Part shown: positions 27,364 to 36,962 of the stretch, one piece after another | Layout of the letters: each line of letters starts with the position of its first letter | Position numbering within the stretch: the first letter of the stretch is position 1 | NCBI RefSeq assembly: GCF_008195825.1 | Contig: NZ_CP043329.1 | Span: 2,356,001-2,420,000, forward strand | Direction: 5' to 3' | Source of the DNA: Pedobacter aquae | GTDB lineage: Bacteria > Bacteroidota > Bacteroidia > Sphingobacteriales > Sphingobacteriaceae | DNA: 64,000 nt | Translations under genes and position numbers: made by a program | The notes under the pieces: generated by a model | Seen by the model: the letters and a program-made list of their open reading frames with translations, nothing else | Told to the model about the DNA's origin: nothing | Database searches by the model: none

Positions 27364-28833
27364 TCAGCTTGTTGATGGTATCATTTCGCCAACTATTTTG
27401 GCTGATAACAAGGCTAAAGGTATTCCCCCACCGGGATGAACGCTTCCACCTGTAAAATACAAATTTTTAATTTTTGATGAGAAATTGGCATGACGTAAAA
27501 ATGCCGCAAACTGGTTATTAGAACTTGTGCCATATAAAGAACCTTGGTAAGAAAAACTTTTAGATTCTATAGTTCTTGGGTCTAAAATGGCCTCGGTAAC
27601 CATCAGTTCATCTAAATTTACCTTTAAATTTTTATTGATTTTTTTAATGATGTTTAGCTTCGCTTTTGCGATTAAAGTATCCCAATCTTGCCCAATGTTG
27701 TTGGGTACGTTTATCATGGTAAACCAATTTTCGCAACCTTCTGGCGCATCATCAGCTTTAAGCTTTGAGGTGATATTGATATAAACCGTTGGATCATCAT
27801 CAATACCTTTTTCTTTAAAAATAGTATTAAACTCTTTCTGATAATCATCACTAAAGAAAATATTATGTAAACCCAGCTCTTTAAACTGTTTTTTAACTCC
27901 CCAATAAAAAATAAGCGCCGAGCTGGAACGCTCTTGTTTTAATATTTGCTGTGGCTGCTTCGCGTCTTTGAGCAGGTTTTTATAAGTAAAATAAACATCC
28001 ATATTAGAAACTACAACATCTGCAAAACGCTTTTCAGCATGGATGATGATGCCTTTTGTCTCTTTATTTTCTACTAGAATTTGTTCAACATAGCTGTTAT
28101 AGTGGAATTTTATGCCTAGTCGTTCTGCTAAACGTACCAAACTTAGGGTAATATCAAACATCCCATTTTTAGGGAAGTATGCTCCAAAATGTTGCTCCAA
28201 GTGAGGGATAACATTTAAAGTTGCTGGTGCTTGGTAAGGATTAGAACCATTATAGGTGGCATATCTATTGGCATATTGGACCATTTTTTTGTCGCTAAAA
28301 AAAGATTCATTAGCCTTTGCCATAGTTCTAAAAGCATCTATTTGTGGTAATCTTAAAATAGATTTTAGCGTAGGGATATTTAAAAAAGTAGCTAGTTTAT
28401 GTAAAGACTTCTCTAAAAAAACATGGTTGGTAATTTCGTAAATCTGTTTGCTTTTGGCTAAAAAGGCAAAAAGTTCTTCGCGTTTAGAAGTAGTTTTAGC
28501 AGCAATTTCATCGGCAAATTTTTCAGTATCGGCCCAAGCGGTTAAATGAGTACCATCGTCCCAGAAATAACGACACACTTCGTCTAGTTTTTCGTACTGA
28601 AAATAATCTTGAGGCAACTCGCCAGCCAATTTAAAAAGCTCTTCTACATATTGCGGCATGGTAAACAAGCTAGGTCCGGCATCAAACCTAAAACCATCTT
28701 GTTCAAATTCTGATAATTTCCCTCCTGGATAGGCATTAGACTCGTAAACATCAACCTGATAACCTTTCAAAGCTAACCTTATAGCACTTGCAATTCCAGC
28801 TATACCGGCACCAATAACTATTGCTTTAGACAT
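27364..28833 (-). CDS. crtD: Carotenoid desaturase, CrtD-type (1-hydroxycarotenoid 3,4-desaturase)
   Basis: 489 aa. It has the FAD-binding GAGIAGIASAIRLALKGYQV at the N-terminus, then SNAYPGGKLSEFEQDGFRFD, and the C-terminal family motif YFTGGSVHPGGGIPLALLSA. The GGKLSEF...RFDAGPSLFTMPQYV wording is nearer to the CrtD proteins I remember from Bacteroidota than to CrtI phytoene desaturases (usually GGRA...FDGGPTVI). With CruF it would introduce the C3'-C4' double bond next to the 1'-hydroxyl. First gene of the carotenoid operon. CrtI is the alternative; no crtB or other crtI is in the window. Confidence 0.85.
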   Translation of the reverse strand: MSKAIVIGAGIAGIASAIRLALKGYQVDVYESNAYPGGKLSEFEQDGFRFDAGPSLFTMPQYVEELFKLAGELPQDYFQYEKLDEVCRYFWDDGTHLTAWADTEKFADEIAAKTTSKREELFAFLAKSKQIYEITNHVFLEKSLHKLATFLNIPTLKSILRLPQIDAFRTMAKANESFFSDKKMVQYANRYATYNGSNPYQAPATLNVIPHLEQHFGAYFPKNGMFDITLSLVRLAERLGIKFHYNSYVEQILVENKETKGIIIHAEKRFADVVVSNMDVYFTYKNLLKDAKQPQQILKQERSSSALIFYWGVKKQFKELGLHNIFFSDDYQKEFNTIFKEKGIDDDPTVYINITSKLKADDAPEGCENWFTMINVPNNIGQDWDTLIAKAKLNIIKKINKNLKVNLDELMVTEAILDPRTIESKSFSYQGSLYGTSSNNQFAAFLRHANFSSKIKNLYFTGGSVHPGGGIPLALLSAKIVGEMIPSTS

Positions 28834-28951
28834 GATATCATTACTGTTTATTTTTAAATTGTTTTAAAACTGGTGATTTTAGAACAAATATTGTTAATAT
28901 GCAAATAACTTTTAGTTAAATCTTCCGTAAAAAAACATTATACCCAAACCA

Positions 28952-29985
28952 ATGGCTAAAGTATACACCAAACTACATGCTGTAAAATTTCTTAAGAAAA
29001 GTTATAGTCTTAAATTTCTCTTTATATCATTTATAGGAATTCATATCCCCTTAATTGGTGTTATAATATTTCTTTTAGGTGCTGATAACAGTTTAGAGAA
29101 AAGCACTATTATCATCATCACTTTAATATTAACGCTTGTTGCCACTGCCGCAACCCTATTTATCTTAAACAGCCTTATAAAACCGCTTATATATTCAAAA
29201 AACGCCCTTCAGGATTATATTTCAGAAAAGAAACTTCCTAATTTACCAACACAATATAAAGATGAAGCTGGGGTATTGATGCGACTTATCCAGCAAAATA
29301 TACTTCAGCTAGACGGTTTACTACAAGAAAACCAAGAGATTACAGCGCTTTTATCGCATAATTTAAGAGCCCCTTTGATACAAATTAAAGGATTATGCCA
29401 TGTTTTAGAAATTCAGAAAATAGAAAACAAGGATATTGTAGAAAAGATAGACCATATTACCGATACCCAACTTAAAAACATTGATGAATTGCTGCTTAAT
29501 TTGAAATATCATCATATGGATAATGAAACAGAAGATAAAGCTGTAGACTTAAAAAAGCTTATTAAGCAATCTGTAGATCAGGCAAAAGCAGAAGCATCTA
29601 AAAAGACATCAACATTGTGGCACATATTTGTACCGAAGAGGCTATAAATTTTGCCAATGAGCATAAGCTAGGCTTAATTATCCAAAATTTACTAAGTAAT
29701 GCGATTAAATTTTCATACCCTAAAAGCGAGATAATTATTGGTTTACAACCCTATCAAAACAAGTTCAAAATTGAAGTAAAAGATCATGGACTTGGTTTTA
29801 CACCAGAGTTAGCTAAAAAACTCTTCACAAACTCTGCATCCGTTGGAAGGATGGGCACCAACGGAGAACCAAGCATGGGTTTAGGCTTAAGCCTGAGCCA
29901 AAAAACCATGAAACAAATGGGCGGTAAGCTAAAAGCCCATAGCGAAGGGGAAAATAAAGGCGCTACTTTTAGTTTGATTATTTAA
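28952..29985 (+). pseudogene. Membrane sensor histidine kinase, apparent -1 frameshift
   Basis: The first part (28952-29647) has two membrane helices (about residues 24-45 and 55-75), a linker, and the HisKA H-box LLSHNLRAPLIQIKGL. The second part (to 29985) has the N-box IIQNLLSNAIKFS, G1 DHGLGF and G2 GLGLSLSQK. Adding one A to the five-A run at 29600-29604 joins them through SKKDINIVAHICTEEAINFA into a 344-aa kinase with all catalytic boxes. No response regulator is adjacent. It converges on the PBP4 gene with an eight-base overlap. Probably intact in the living cell if the missing base is a sequencing error. Confidence 0.85.
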
Positions 29986-31357
29986 ATGAGTTTAAAAGCG
30001 TAAAAATCTTTTGCCTTATGGCCGATGTAGAACCGCTATAATTATTCACCATGATAGCAAAACACTTGTTTTCATGGTAGCCGCTATAACATAAAACATC
30101 GCCAATGGTACCGCTTTTCATTTTCATATTGTTGTAAACCGGAAAACTGTTGAGATAAGCATTAAACCATTTTTCTTTTTTTGAGGCCTGTAAAACATCA
30201 ACCATAGTTTTAGAAGTTACCCGGTTTGCTGGCGATAAACCACTGGCATCATAAATATTTAAGCTTGCGTTGGCAATACCTTTATTTTTCCAGAAGTCTT
30301 TGATAAATGTTATGCCTTTTGCTATGGTTTTATCAGGAGATATTATCCTTAATAATTGCTCGCCGTAAAGGTTTAAGCTTTTTTGGTTAAACTGATAAAT
30401 AATATCAGAAAGCTTAGGAGATTCTATCATTAGCAAACTCTTTTGTATGCCCTTTACTGCTACAGACTGTAATTGAAGTTTCCTAGTGGTGTTAAATCCT
30501 GATGTTTGTATACCATTTTGATTTAAAAAATCATGAACATCATAAGCCATAGCTAAAGCAGCATCTGGCAAAGCAAACCTGATGGTTTTCTTGAGATTTT
30601 GCGCATAAGTACCTCTTAAATAGATAAACTGACTATAAGGTGATGAGTAACCATAAACTTGGTCTCCAGAACCAGCAGCACCTGTACTTACCTCATTCAC
30701 TAAAGTTAAAAAAGGATAAAGCTGCTTTTCGTTAATGATAGTAACCGGCTTACCTAAAGTTGTTGAGGGATTGAAATTAACATCAAACTCGTTCTCTCCC
30801 CAACAAACTGCACTGGTAGAAGCCCCGTAATAATTACCCATATCTTGCCAAATCCATCCATCAGGTAAAGATTGTGAATCCCACATGGCATCATCGGCAA
30901 TAATTTCTCCTGTAATTTTTTTAATTCCGGCTTGTTTAAGAGCATCTAAAATTTTAGTGTAAATAACAGTTTTGGTTGTTGATGTATACCTATCGCTACC
31001 CAAAGTAGGGTCGCCACTACCTTTAATAATGATATGACCTTGTAAAACACCATTATTGATCACACCGTTATAACCAATTTCTGTTTTAAACCGATAATTT
31101 TCTCCTAAAACACTTAAAGCCGTTGCCGCTGTGATAACTTTTAATGTAGAACCAGGAACCATCCCAAGTTGTGGCTGCGCAGTAAAAATAGAGGTATTAT
31201 CATCTGTAGAAGCAACAGAAAAAGAAACTGAGGCATGTTTTAATTGCTCATCAGCCATAAATTTCTGGTAGGCTACTTGTATTTTTTGATTTAGCGTTTG
31301 GCTATAAGCATTTGAACACAAAAAGAAGAAGCTTAAAGCAAGGAGGATATTTTTCAT
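29978..31357 (-). CDS. dacB: D-alanyl-D-alanine carboxypeptidase/endopeptidase, PBP4 type (S13)
   Basis: 459 aa from the ATG at 31357, chosen because it opens a clean signal peptide (MKNILLALSFFFL...AYSQ); an in-frame ATG at 31384 adds nine non-signal residues. The catalytic SxxK is in GSTLKVITAA. YDASGLSPANRVT holds the second active-site motif and KMKSGTIGDV the KTG-type box. Family S13 enzymes trim peptidoglycan stem peptides and cross-links in the periplasm. It is transcribed towards the histidine kinase and lies downstream of asd, separated by a terminator. Confidence 0.92.
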   Translation of the reverse strand: MKNILLALSFFFLCSNAYSQTLNQKIQVAYQKFMADEQLKHASVSFSVASTDDNTSIFTAQPQLGMVPGSTLKVITAATALSVLGENYRFKTEIGYNGVINNGVLQGHIIIKGSGDPTLGSDRYTSTTKTVIYTKILDALKQAGIKKITGEIIADDAMWDSQSLPDGWIWQDMGNYYGASTSAVCWGENEFDVNFNPSTTLGKPVTIINEKQLYPFLTLVNEVSTGAAGSGDQVYGYSSPYSQFIYLRGTYAQNLKKTIRFALPDAALAMAYDVHDFLNQNGIQTSGFNTTRKLQLQSVAVKGIQKSLLMIESPKLSDIIYQFNQKSLNLYGEQLLRIISPDKTIAKGITFIKDFWKNKGIANASLNIYDASGLSPANRVTSKTMVDVLQASKKEKWFNAYLNSFPVYNNMKMKSGTIGDVLCYSGYHENKCFAIMVNNYSGSTSAIRQKIFTLLNSFK

Positions 31358-31413
31358 CACAGTGAAATTAAAATTATCATCCATTAAACCAGAAAAAGAC
31401 CAAAAACAAAAGA

Positions 31414-31440
31414 AGCGGAATTAAAATTCCGCTCCTTTAA
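31414..31440 (-). terminator. Intrinsic terminator after asd
   Basis: AGCGGAA pairs with TTCCGCT across a TTAAAA loop (palindrome extends two more pairs). On the minus strand the hairpin is followed by TCTTTTGTTTTT, 26 bases after the asd stop. Confidence 0.75.
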
Positions 31441-31458
31441 GTGTATCTATATAAAAAA

Positions 31459-32454
31459 TTAACCTATTAACTTTTGGCTATAAAGATATTCTGCAATTTG
31501 AACTGCATTGGTAGCAGCACCTTTTCTTAAATTATCAGCAACACACCACATGTTTAGCGTATTTGCTTGTGATTCATCTCTACGGATACGACCTACAAAA
31601 ACTTCATCTTTACCGTGTGCATCCATTGGCATTGGGTATTTAGCATTTGCCGGGTCATCAACAACAATAACTCCACTGGTAGCAGCTAACAACTCGCGAA
31701 CTTTAGCTAAATCAAAATCTCTTTCAAACTCAATATTGATAGACTCTGAGTGGCCACCCATAACCGGTATTCTTACAGTTGTTGCAGTAACTTTAATACT
31801 GTCATCGCCCATAATTTTATTGGTTTCTTTAATCATTTTCATCTCTTCTTTGGTGTATCCATTATCTTGGAAAACATCAATTTGAGGGATAACATTTAAA
31901 TCAATTGGGTACGCATAAGCCATTGGGCCATCTGTAATGCCTTTACGCTCGTTCATTAACTGGTCTACCGCTTTAACACCAGTACCTGTTACAGATTGGT
32001 AAGTAGAAACCACAACTCTTTTTACTTTATACTCATCATGCAAAGGTTTTAAAGCTACAACCATTTGTATGGTAGAACAATTAGGGTTTGCAATAATTTT
32101 GTCTTCTTTAGTTAAAACAGATGCATTAACTTCTGGAACAACCAATTTTTTGGTTGGATCCATCCTCCATGCAGATGAATTATCAATTACTGTAGTACCA
32201 GCAGCAGCAAATTTTGGTGCTTGTTCTGTAGAAGTACTACCTCCGGCAGAGAATAAAGCAACATCTGGCTGCATGGCAATAGCTTCATCAACAGTTACAA
32301 CTTTGTACTTCTTTCCCTTAAAATCAATTTCCTTCCCCTTGCTCTTTTCTGAAGCAACTGGAATTAATTCTGTAACCGGGAAATTGCGCTCTGCTAATAC
32401 TTTTAACATCTCCGTACCTACTAGGCCGGTTGCGCCTACAACTGCAACTTTCAT
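31459..32454 (-). CDS. asd: Aspartate-semialdehyde dehydrogenase
   Basis: 331 aa. The NADP-binding VVGATGLVGTEML is at the N-terminus and the catalytic cysteine is in NPNCSTIQMV. The conserved GGHSESINIEF and GRIRRDESQANTLNMWCVADNLRKGAA complete the family pattern. It reduces aspartyl phosphate to aspartate semialdehyde, the branch point for lysine/diaminopimelate, threonine and methionine. It is monocistronic: divergent from the large secreted-protein gene and closed by its own terminator. No other amino-acid gene is next to it. Confidence 0.96.
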   Translation of the reverse strand: MKVAVVGATGLVGTEMLKVLAERNFPVTELIPVASEKSKGKEIDFKGKKYKVVTVDEAIAMQPDVALFSAGGSTSTEQAPKFAAAGTTVIDNSSAWRMDPTKKLVVPEVNASVLTKEDKIIANPNCSTIQMVVALKPLHDEYKVKRVVVSTYQSVTGTGVKAVDQLMNERKGITDGPMAYAYPIDLNVIPQIDVFQDNGYTKEEMKMIKETNKIMGDDSIKVTATTVRIPVMGGHSESINIEFERDFDLAKVRELLAATSGVIVVDDPANAKYPMPMDAHGKDEVFVGRIRRDESQANTLNMWCVADNLRKGAATNAVQIAEYLYSQKLIG

Positions 32455-32519
32455 TTTTTTAAAATTTAATACTAACTTTCTATTGATTAACTATTTTGTG
32501 AAAATTTTGAACGCCAAAT

Positions 32520-35132
32520 ATGAGAAAGATTTTACTATTATTTTTGATTATATGCTATAAAAACTCTTTTGCACAGATAAATGAAGCATTTTCTGACGGT
32601 AATTTTACTAATAACCCAACTTGGATAGGACAAAATGCTGATTTGAACTTTATTGTGGTGAATGAGCAGCTACGTTCTAACCATACAACTGCTAATGCAA
32701 GCTTTGCTATAGCTACAGAAAACACAAAAGCTTTGGGTTGCACTTGGGAGTTTAATTGTGTTTTACAATTTGCAACATCCGGAGCTAATTATGTTGATGT
32801 TTACCTCATCAGCAATACATCAGACCTTAGAGCTACAAATATTAACGGCTATTTTGTAAGAATTGGTAATACTGCTGATGAAATTGCACTTTATAGAAGA
32901 AGTGGCACAAGTGCTACAAGTACTAAAATTATTGATGGTAGAGATGGTTTGGTATCAAGCTCAACCAATAATAATTTCAAAATAAAAGTAAGTAGAACGG
33001 CGAATGCAATATTTAATTTGGAAAGAGATAGTACTGGCACAGGAAACGCTTACCGCTCTGAAGGAACAGTTACCGATAATACTTTTACCAGCACCAATTG
33101 GTTTGGCTTTTTAGTTCAGCAGTCTACAGCTACATTTTTTCAAAAGCATTTTTTTGATAACATCATAGTACAAGATTTGGTTGTTGATGTAAATCCGCCT
33201 GTATTAAATACTATTGTACCAGACTCTAATAAAATAACCTTAAACTTTAATGAAGCTGTTGCATCGGCAGAAGCCAGTAACCGTTTAAATTATCTGATAA
33301 ATCCTGGAAATATCATCCCGGCAACGGTAAATGTAAGTGGTAGTACCGTAGTTTTAAATTTAGCAAACAGCTTAAATACAAACTCTTACAACATCAGTAT
33401 TAATAATATAAAAGATTTAAGTGGAAATACCATTACCAGTCCAATAAGCAGAAATTTCAATTACAGAAGACCTTATCGGGCTAGAGTTAATGATATTGTG
33501 ATTAATGAAATATTTGCCGACCCATCGCCACAAATAGGTTTACCTGCGGTTGAGTTTATTGAGCTTTGGAATCGTACTGCAGAAAACATCCAATTAAATG
33601 GCTATAAGTTTAGCGATGCTACTACAACATTTACATTTACTGGAGATACAATAAAAGCAAATGAATATTTGATTATTTGTGCCCGGGCAGATACTACTTT
33701 ATTAAAACCTTTTGGTAGAGTTATGGGAATTTCTCCTTGGCCATCTTTAAACAACGCATCAGACCAATTAAGTTTTTTTAATGATGTAAATACGTTAATC
33801 AACCATGTAAATTATAATGACACTTGGTATAGAGATGCAACAAAAAGAGCTGGTGGTTGGTCATTAGAAATGATAGACCCTTTAACAAGTTGCAAAGCAT
33901 CGCAAAATTATTCGGCCAGTATAAACCCCATTGGCGGGACACCGGGTGCACAAAACAGCATTTATTTAAGTAACAGAACAGTAAATCCGCTATTAGCAAA
34001 TAACGCGGCAATAAAAGATAGTGTTACCGTATTGGTAACTTTTAACCGTGGATTAGACAGTTTACAAGCATCTATCAGAACAAATTACAGCTTAAATAAT
34101 GGTTTAGGAAATCCCCAAAGTATAAGCTTATTAGCCCCAGATTTTTCTCAGGCAGAACTAAAATATCCAGCTCCGCTAAGCAGAAATTTAACTTATACCC
34201 TTACACTTTTTAACATTGCAGATTGCGGTGTAAGTACCATCAATAATCAAACGCTTTCATTTATCTATCCGGGTTTATTAGAAGCTAAAGACTTTATTGT
34301 TAATGAGGTTTTGTTTAATCCTAAACCTGGCGGAGTAGATTTTGTAGAAGTATATAACCGTTCTGATAAAATTTTAGATTTAAAAGATTTAAACATTGCT
34401 AGCCTCAATGCAGAAAAAGACTCTTTAATTAGTATAAGAGCAGTAAGTGCAGCTACCCTATTAGCAGAACCCGGTAGTTATTGGGTGCTTACCACCAATT
34501 CAGATCAGATTAAAACAGCTTATCAAACTTTAAATCCTTCTCATTTTGTGCAGATGACTAGTATGCCTGCTTATAATGATTCTGAAGGCGTTGTTGTATT
34601 GTTAGATAAAAACAACAAGCGCATAGACCAATTTAATTATGATGCAAAAATGCATTTTAAGCTTTTAAGAGATGTAGAAGGCGTGTCTTTGGAAAGGGTA
34701 TCAGCAAATGAAGAAACCAATAAACCGGGGAATTTTAAATCGGCAACATCAACAGTTGGCTATGCCACGCCTGCTTATCAAAATTCTCAAACGTTAAACG
34801 ATTTTGTTACAAACGAAGAATTTACCCTCTCTGGAAAAAGTTTTTCGCCTGATAATGATGGCTTTGAGGATATTTTAACCATAAACTACAAATTACCTAA
34901 CAGCGGTTTTGTAGCTAAAATTTCTATTTTTGATGATAAAGGACAATTGGTAAAAAAACTGATTGAAAACCAAAATGTTTCTGCTGAAGGAAGTTTTACT
35001 TGGGATGGCTTCAACGAAAATAACAGTCTTTTAAAAACAGGAATTTATATTGTTTATGCTGAGTTTTTCGACTTAAAGTCTGAAATAAAAAAGTTCAAAA
35101 AGGCGGTGACTTTAGCCTCAAAATTAAATTAA
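32520..35132 (+). CDS. Large secreted lamin-tail-domain protein with C-terminal CHU_C/FlgD-like domain
   Basis: 870 aa. A signal peptide (ends SFAQ) is followed by an N-terminal beta-sandwich, an Ig-like segment near residue 225 (PPVLNTIVPDSNKITLNF), a lamin tail domain near 325 (DIVINEIFADPSPQIG..AVEFIELWNR), a second Ig-like segment, and a second lamin tail domain near 590 (DFIVNEVLFNPKPGGVDFVEVYNR). The C-terminal 95 residues (SFSPDNDGFEDIL...FTWDGFNENNSLLKTGIYIVYAE) match CHU_C/FlgD-Ig-like gliding-type domains common in Bacteroidota surface proteins. Role unknown; adhesion or surface display is likely. It ends two bases before the epimerase gene. Confidence 0.85.
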   Translation: MRKILLLFLIICYKNSFAQINEAFSDGNFTNNPTWIGQNADLNFIVVNEQLRSNHTTANASFAIATENTKALGCTWEFNCVLQFATSGANYVDVYLISNTSDLRATNINGYFVRIGNTADEIALYRRSGTSATSTKIIDGRDGLVSSSTNNNFKIKVSRTANAIFNLERDSTGTGNAYRSEGTVTDNTFTSTNWFGFLVQQSTATFFQKHFFDNIIVQDLVVDVNPPVLNTIVPDSNKITLNFNEAVASAEASNRLNYLINPGNIIPATVNVSGSTVVLNLANSLNTNSYNISINNIKDLSGNTITSPISRNFNYRRPYRARVNDIVINEIFADPSPQIGLPAVEFIELWNRTAENIQLNGYKFSDATTTFTFTGDTIKANEYLIICARADTTLLKPFGRVMGISPWPSLNNASDQLSFFNDVNTLINHVNYNDTWYRDATKRAGGWSLEMIDPLTSCKASQNYSASINPIGGTPGAQNSIYLSNRTVNPLLANNAAIKDSVTVLVTFNRGLDSLQASIRTNYSLNNGLGNPQSISLLAPDFSQAELKYPAPLSRNLTYTLTLFNIADCGVSTINNQTLSFIYPGLLEAKDFIVNEVLFNPKPGGVDFVEVYNRSDKILDLKDLNIASLNAEKDSLISIRAVSAATLLAEPGSYWVLTTNSDQIKTAYQTLNPSHFVQMTSMPAYNDSEGVVVLLDKNNKRIDQFNYDAKMHFKLLRDVEGVSLERVSANEETNKPGNFKSATSTVGYATPAYQNSQTLNDFVTNEEFTLSGKSFSPDNDGFEDILTINYKLPNSGFVAKISIFDDKGQLVKKLIENQNVSAEGSFTWDGFNENNSLLKTGIYIVYAEFFDLKSEIKKFKKAVTLASKLN

Positions 35133-35134
35133 AG

Positions 35135-36082
35135 ATGACAGAGCACATACTAGTTTTAGGTTCTAATGGGCAAATAGGTACCGAGTTGGTTACCGCCCTC
35201 AGAAAAGCCTATGGTTTTAATAAAGTGGTAGCCTGCGATATCCGCAGGCCCGATTATGACATTAAAAATGCTGGTCCGTTTGAGTTTGTAAACGTTTTAG
35301 ATAAAGAAAACCTAAAAGCTGTTTATGAAAAATACAAACCCAAACAAGTTTATTTATTGGCCGCATTACTATCTGCAACTGGCGAGCAAAACCCAAAATT
35401 AGCTTGGGATTTAAATATGAATGGCTTGCTTAATGTACTTGATTTTTCTATCGAGTACCGCACACAAAAAGTCTACTGGCCAAGTTCTATCGCCGTTTTT
35501 GGGCCATCATCACCAAAAAACCAAACACCACAATTTTGTACTATGGACCCAAATACCGTTTATGGTATTAGTAAACTTGCTGGCGAAAGATGGTGCGAAT
35601 ATTATTTCCAAAAATTTGGTTTGGATGTAAGAAGCATACGTTATCCGGGTATCATCAGCTGGAAAGCCATGCCGGGCGGAGGAACAACAGATTACGCCAT
35701 CCATATTTTTCATGATGCTTTAAAGAAGAAAACATACCAAAGCTTTCTATCTGCCGAAACAGATTTACCCATGATGTATATGGATGATGCTATTCGCGGC
35801 ACTATTGAATTGATGGATGCTCCGGCAGAAAATATCCAAATTCGTTCTAGCTATAATTTTGATGGACTTAGCTTTAATCCAGAAGAATTAGCTGCTGAGA
35901 TTAGAAAACATATTCCTGACTTTACTTTAACCTACGGCGATAATGACCCCAGACAAGCCATTGCTAACAGTTGGCCAAAATCTATTGATGACAGCTATGC
36001 GGAAAAAGACTGGAATTGGTCGCCAAAATTTGACCTTCAAAAAATAACTAGCGAAATGCTGAGAAATCTGGGAAAGGGTTAA
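35135..36082 (+). CDS. NAD-dependent epimerase/dehydratase, L-threonine 3-dehydrogenase type
   Basis: 315 aa extended SDR. It has HILVLGSNGQIGTELV at the N-terminus, a LLAALLSATGEQNPKLAWDLNMNG segment, and the catalytic YGISKLAGERW. The RSIRYPGIISWKAMPGGGTTDYA stretch is distinctive for the GalE-like L-threonine 3-dehydrogenases, which oxidise threonine to 2-amino-3-oxobutyrate. No kbl (glycine C-acetyltransferase) gene is adjacent, so the pathway link is from family resemblance only. It begins two bases after the secreted-protein stop, so the two may share a transcript. Confidence 0.87.
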   Translation: MTEHILVLGSNGQIGTELVTALRKAYGFNKVVACDIRRPDYDIKNAGPFEFVNVLDKENLKAVYEKYKPKQVYLLAALLSATGEQNPKLAWDLNMNGLLNVLDFSIEYRTQKVYWPSSIAVFGPSSPKNQTPQFCTMDPNTVYGISKLAGERWCEYYFQKFGLDVRSIRYPGIISWKAMPGGGTTDYAIHIFHDALKKKTYQSFLSAETDLPMMYMDDAIRGTIELMDAPAENIQIRSSYNFDGLSFNPEELAAEIRKHIPDFTLTYGDNDPRQAIANSWPKSIDDSYAEKDWNWSPKFDLQKITSEMLRNLGKG

Positions 36083-36117
36083 GCATTTTTTTATAGTTTT
36101 GGGATTGGAATATAATT

Positions 36118-36190
36118 GATAGTCTATGGTTAATGGACCATGGTTAATCGTAAATAAACCATGGACTATCGACAACAAACCATAGACAGG
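36118..36190. repeat. Intergenic cluster of inverted and direct CCATGG-centred repeats
   Basis: GATAGTCTATGGTT at 36118-36131 is complementary, with one mismatch, to AACCATGGACTATC at 36157-36170. Further copies of the core occur as TTAATGGACCATGGTTAAT between the arms and AACCATAGAC after them. The block fills the 126-base gap before yebC and could fold into alternative hairpins in RNA. No coding potential is seen. Confidence 0.75.
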
Positions 36191-36208
36191 TAAATAACAA
36201 AAAACACA

Positions 36209-36934
36209 ATGGGAAGAGCATTTGAATTCCGTAAAGAAAGAAAATTTAAGCGTTGGGCTAAAATGGCCGTACAATTTACCCGTATAGGTAAAGATATTGT
36301 TATTGCCGTTAAAGAAGGCGGACCAAGTCCAGAAACCAACTCGAGATTAAGAACTGCTATACAAAATGCCAAGGCAGTAAATATGCCAAAAGACCGTGTA
36401 GATGCAGCCATTAAAAGAGCTTCTGATAAAAGTACTGCGGGTTATGAGGAAATTGTTTATGAAGGTTACGGCCCAAATGGTGTTGCTGTTTTGGTTGAAA
36501 CCGCTACCGATAATACCAACAGAACAGTAGCAAACGTACGTAGCTATTTTAATAAATGTAATGGCGCTTTAGGAAAAACTGGCTCTTTAGACTTCATTTT
36601 CAAAAGAGTATCGTCTTTTAGATTTACTCCCGGAGATTTTGATCTTGAAGAACTAGAATTTGAACTGATTGATGCTGGTTTAGAGGAAATATTTGTTGAA
36701 GCCAACGAAGAGGGCGAAGACGAGGTAGTAGTACATGCTGCTTTTGAAGATTTTGGTAAGATGCAAAAAGCTTTAGAAGAAAAAGGTATTGAACTTAAAC
36801 AAGCCAAATTAGAGCGTATTGCACTTTCATACACAGAAGTTAATGAAGAGCAAGCTGCCGATATTTTAAAATTATTAGATAAACTGGAAGAGGATGACGA
36901 TGTACAAGCAGTTTATCATAACATGGCAGAATAA
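36209..36934 (+). CDS. YebC/PmpR family regulatory protein
   Basis: 241 aa, normal length. Signatures: MGRAFEFRKERKFKRWAKMA at the N-terminus (the Bacteroidota form of the usual AGHSKW opening), the NMPKDRVDAAIKRA helix, and YEGYGPNGVAVLVETATDNTNRT. YebC proteins were described as DNA-binding regulators and, more recently, as factors that help ribosomes translate difficult motifs such as polyproline. It is preceded by the CCATGG repeat block and followed after 28 bases by the GFKPRFKA-repeat gene, likely co-transcribed. Confidence 0.93.
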   Translation: MGRAFEFRKERKFKRWAKMAVQFTRIGKDIVIAVKEGGPSPETNSRLRTAIQNAKAVNMPKDRVDAAIKRASDKSTAGYEEIVYEGYGPNGVAVLVETATDNTNRTVANVRSYFNKCNGALGKTGSLDFIFKRVSSFRFTPGDFDLEELEFELIDAGLEEIFVEANEEGEDEVVVHAAFEDFGKMQKALEEKGIELKQAKLERIALSYTEVNEEQAADILKLLDKLEEDDDVQAVYHNMAE

Positions 36935-36962
36935 TTTTTTACGCCCAAAACATACGGTATAA

